Below, piece after piece: positions 63,446-64,000 of a stretch of 64,000 nucleotides of DNA (the first letter of the stretch is position 1; the number at the start of each line of letters is the position of its first letter). The position numbers and the translations under genes were made by a program. The notes beneath the pieces were generated by a model. That model ran no database searches. It was not told the DNA's origin and saw nothing but the letters and a program-made list of their open reading frames with translations. The DNA comes from Wocania_A spongiicola (GTDB lineage Bacteria > Bacteroidota > Bacteroidia > Flavobacteriales > Flavobacteriaceae): positions 1 through 64,000 of the forward strand of contig NZ_JAMFLZ010000008.1 in the NCBI RefSeq assembly GCF_023502325.1, in the 5' to 3' direction.

Positions 63446-64000
63446 CTAAAACACACCTCTACAATTTTCCTTTGTATATATTTTAATTCTATCTACTTCT
63501 TTAGATCCTGAAGGCAATTCTTCAAGCTTTAATCCTGGATAATCATCGGCTTCCTTCCATTTTGCTATAGTAGAACTAAAAAATGAAGAAGCTGTAGAGT
63601 CTGCTTCATAAATAATCAAATCGTAGGCTTCTCCTTTTTCCCCACCAAAACGAGTAACTACCTGCCATTTACCACCTCTTTTGTATGACGTATTAGTATG
63701 ATCAGATTGTGGGTAATATCGATCATCAGTAGGGCGAATTAATACCCAAATATCATTTTTATTGGACTCTGGATAAACGCCCATTGTTAAAATTCTACAA
63801 TCCACAGAATCTTTATCTATTGGAGAAACAACTTTTACCGAATTTACTGGTCCAGTAATCTTTAACTTATTTCCTGTCGAGACTTGTTCAATTTGGGTAT
63901 TATAATTGATTAAATCTGACGAATAACTACCATAAATCATCATTAAAACACCAAGGATTCCTAAAAGTATCCCTAGTTTACTAGAACTAGATTTTTTAAC
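63446..64000 (-). CDS. Membrane-anchored hypothetical protein, 5' end outside window
   Basis: The frame remains open to the window edge. The ATG at 63943 would truncate a hydrophobic segment read further upstream ('KLGILLGILGVLMMIYG'), so translation probably starts beyond base 64000. About 185 residues are visible: a short lysine/serine-rich stretch, one membrane helix, then a beta-rich external domain ('VWVLIRPTDDRYYPQSD'-like, 'YKRGGKWQVVTRFGG', 'YDLIIYEADS'). I recognise no family. By position it belongs to the laminarin operon. Confidence 0.6.
   Translation of the reverse strand, partial: VKKSSSSKLGILLGILGVLMMIYGSYSSDLINYNTQIEQVSTGNKLKITGPVNSVKVVSPIDKDSVDCRILTMGVYPESNKNDIWVLIRPTDDRYYPQSDHTNTSYKRGGKWQVVTRFGGEKGEAYDLIIYEADSTASSFFSSTIAKWKEADDYPGLKLEELPSGSKEVDRIKIYTKENCRGVF

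Noticed and set aside
1..64000. CRISPR arrays, insertion sequences, prophage genes, rRNA operons
   Set aside because: No regularly spaced repeats, transposase, integrase, phage structural genes or rRNA sequence were seen. The only mobility trace is the repeated ssrA-like ends.

Overview
The window is low-GC DNA from a bacterium of the phylum Bacteroidota, most likely a marine, alga-associated member of the Flavobacteriaceae. The evidence is the type IX secretion system (T9SS) sorting domains, a PorP/SprF–OmpA pair, four loci of Bacteroidota outer-membrane uptake or binding proteins (SusC/SusD and relatives), TAnnTTTG-like promoter sequences, and enzymes for algal storage glucans. Species cannot be named from this sequence alone.

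Layout. (1) 0-3.7 kb: the C-terminal end of a giant T9SS type B adhesin, then PorP/SprF and an OmpA/PD40 protein. (2) 3.8-8.1 kb: an accessory stretch with a lipoprotein, a HEPN-like protein, a small orphan protein, a fungal-type (Fcy1-like) cytosine deaminase and an L-lactate permease. (3) 8.3-19.3 kb: locus 1 (ECF sigma, FecR anti-sigma, STN-type SusC, SusD, two DUF4998/DUF5000-type surface lipoproteins, no hydrolase). It lies between two directly repeated, decayed 3' ends of what looks like the tmRNA gene ssrA, each followed by the same 36-bp terminator region. (4) 19.3-29.1 kb: locus 2 (divergent ECF sigma, FecR, STN-SusC, SusD, M16 metallopeptidase), best read as a peptide-uptake locus. 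(5) 29.1-54.4 kb: a complete alpha-glucan (starch/glycogen) locus. The minus-strand operon encodes a sugar importer, beta-phosphoglucomutase, GH65 phosphorylase, GH13 neopullulanase, esterase, GH31 and two GH13 enzymes. LacI lies just upstream. The plus-strand operon encodes SusC, SusD, SusE, a SusF-like protein and a T9SS-secreted GH13 amylase. (6) 54.5-64 kb: a T9SS protein with two CBM-like modules, a CRTAC1-type FG-GAP lipoprotein, and two GH17 beta-1,3-glucanases flanking a GPH sugar symporter. This is the edge of a laminarin locus that continues past the window.

How the genes work together. In the alpha-glucan locus the secreted amylase cuts polymer outside, SusCDEF bind and import oligosaccharides, envelope GH13/GH31 enzymes trim them, the inner-membrane importer takes up maltose, and GH65 plus PgmB convert it to glucose and glucose-6-phosphate. 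Two control designs are seen. The STN-SusC loci carry sigma/anti-sigma pairs, and the alpha-glucan locus uses LacI with operator-like palindromes in the divergent promoter region.

Most notable non-coding signals: a conserved hairpin plus T-tract antisense to both STN-susC leaders, which suggests cis-antisense RNAs; strong terminators placed just before the degradative enzyme in two unrelated operons; a 17-bp sequence repeated exactly at two promoters of the alpha-glucan locus; and the ssrA-derived repeats around locus 1.
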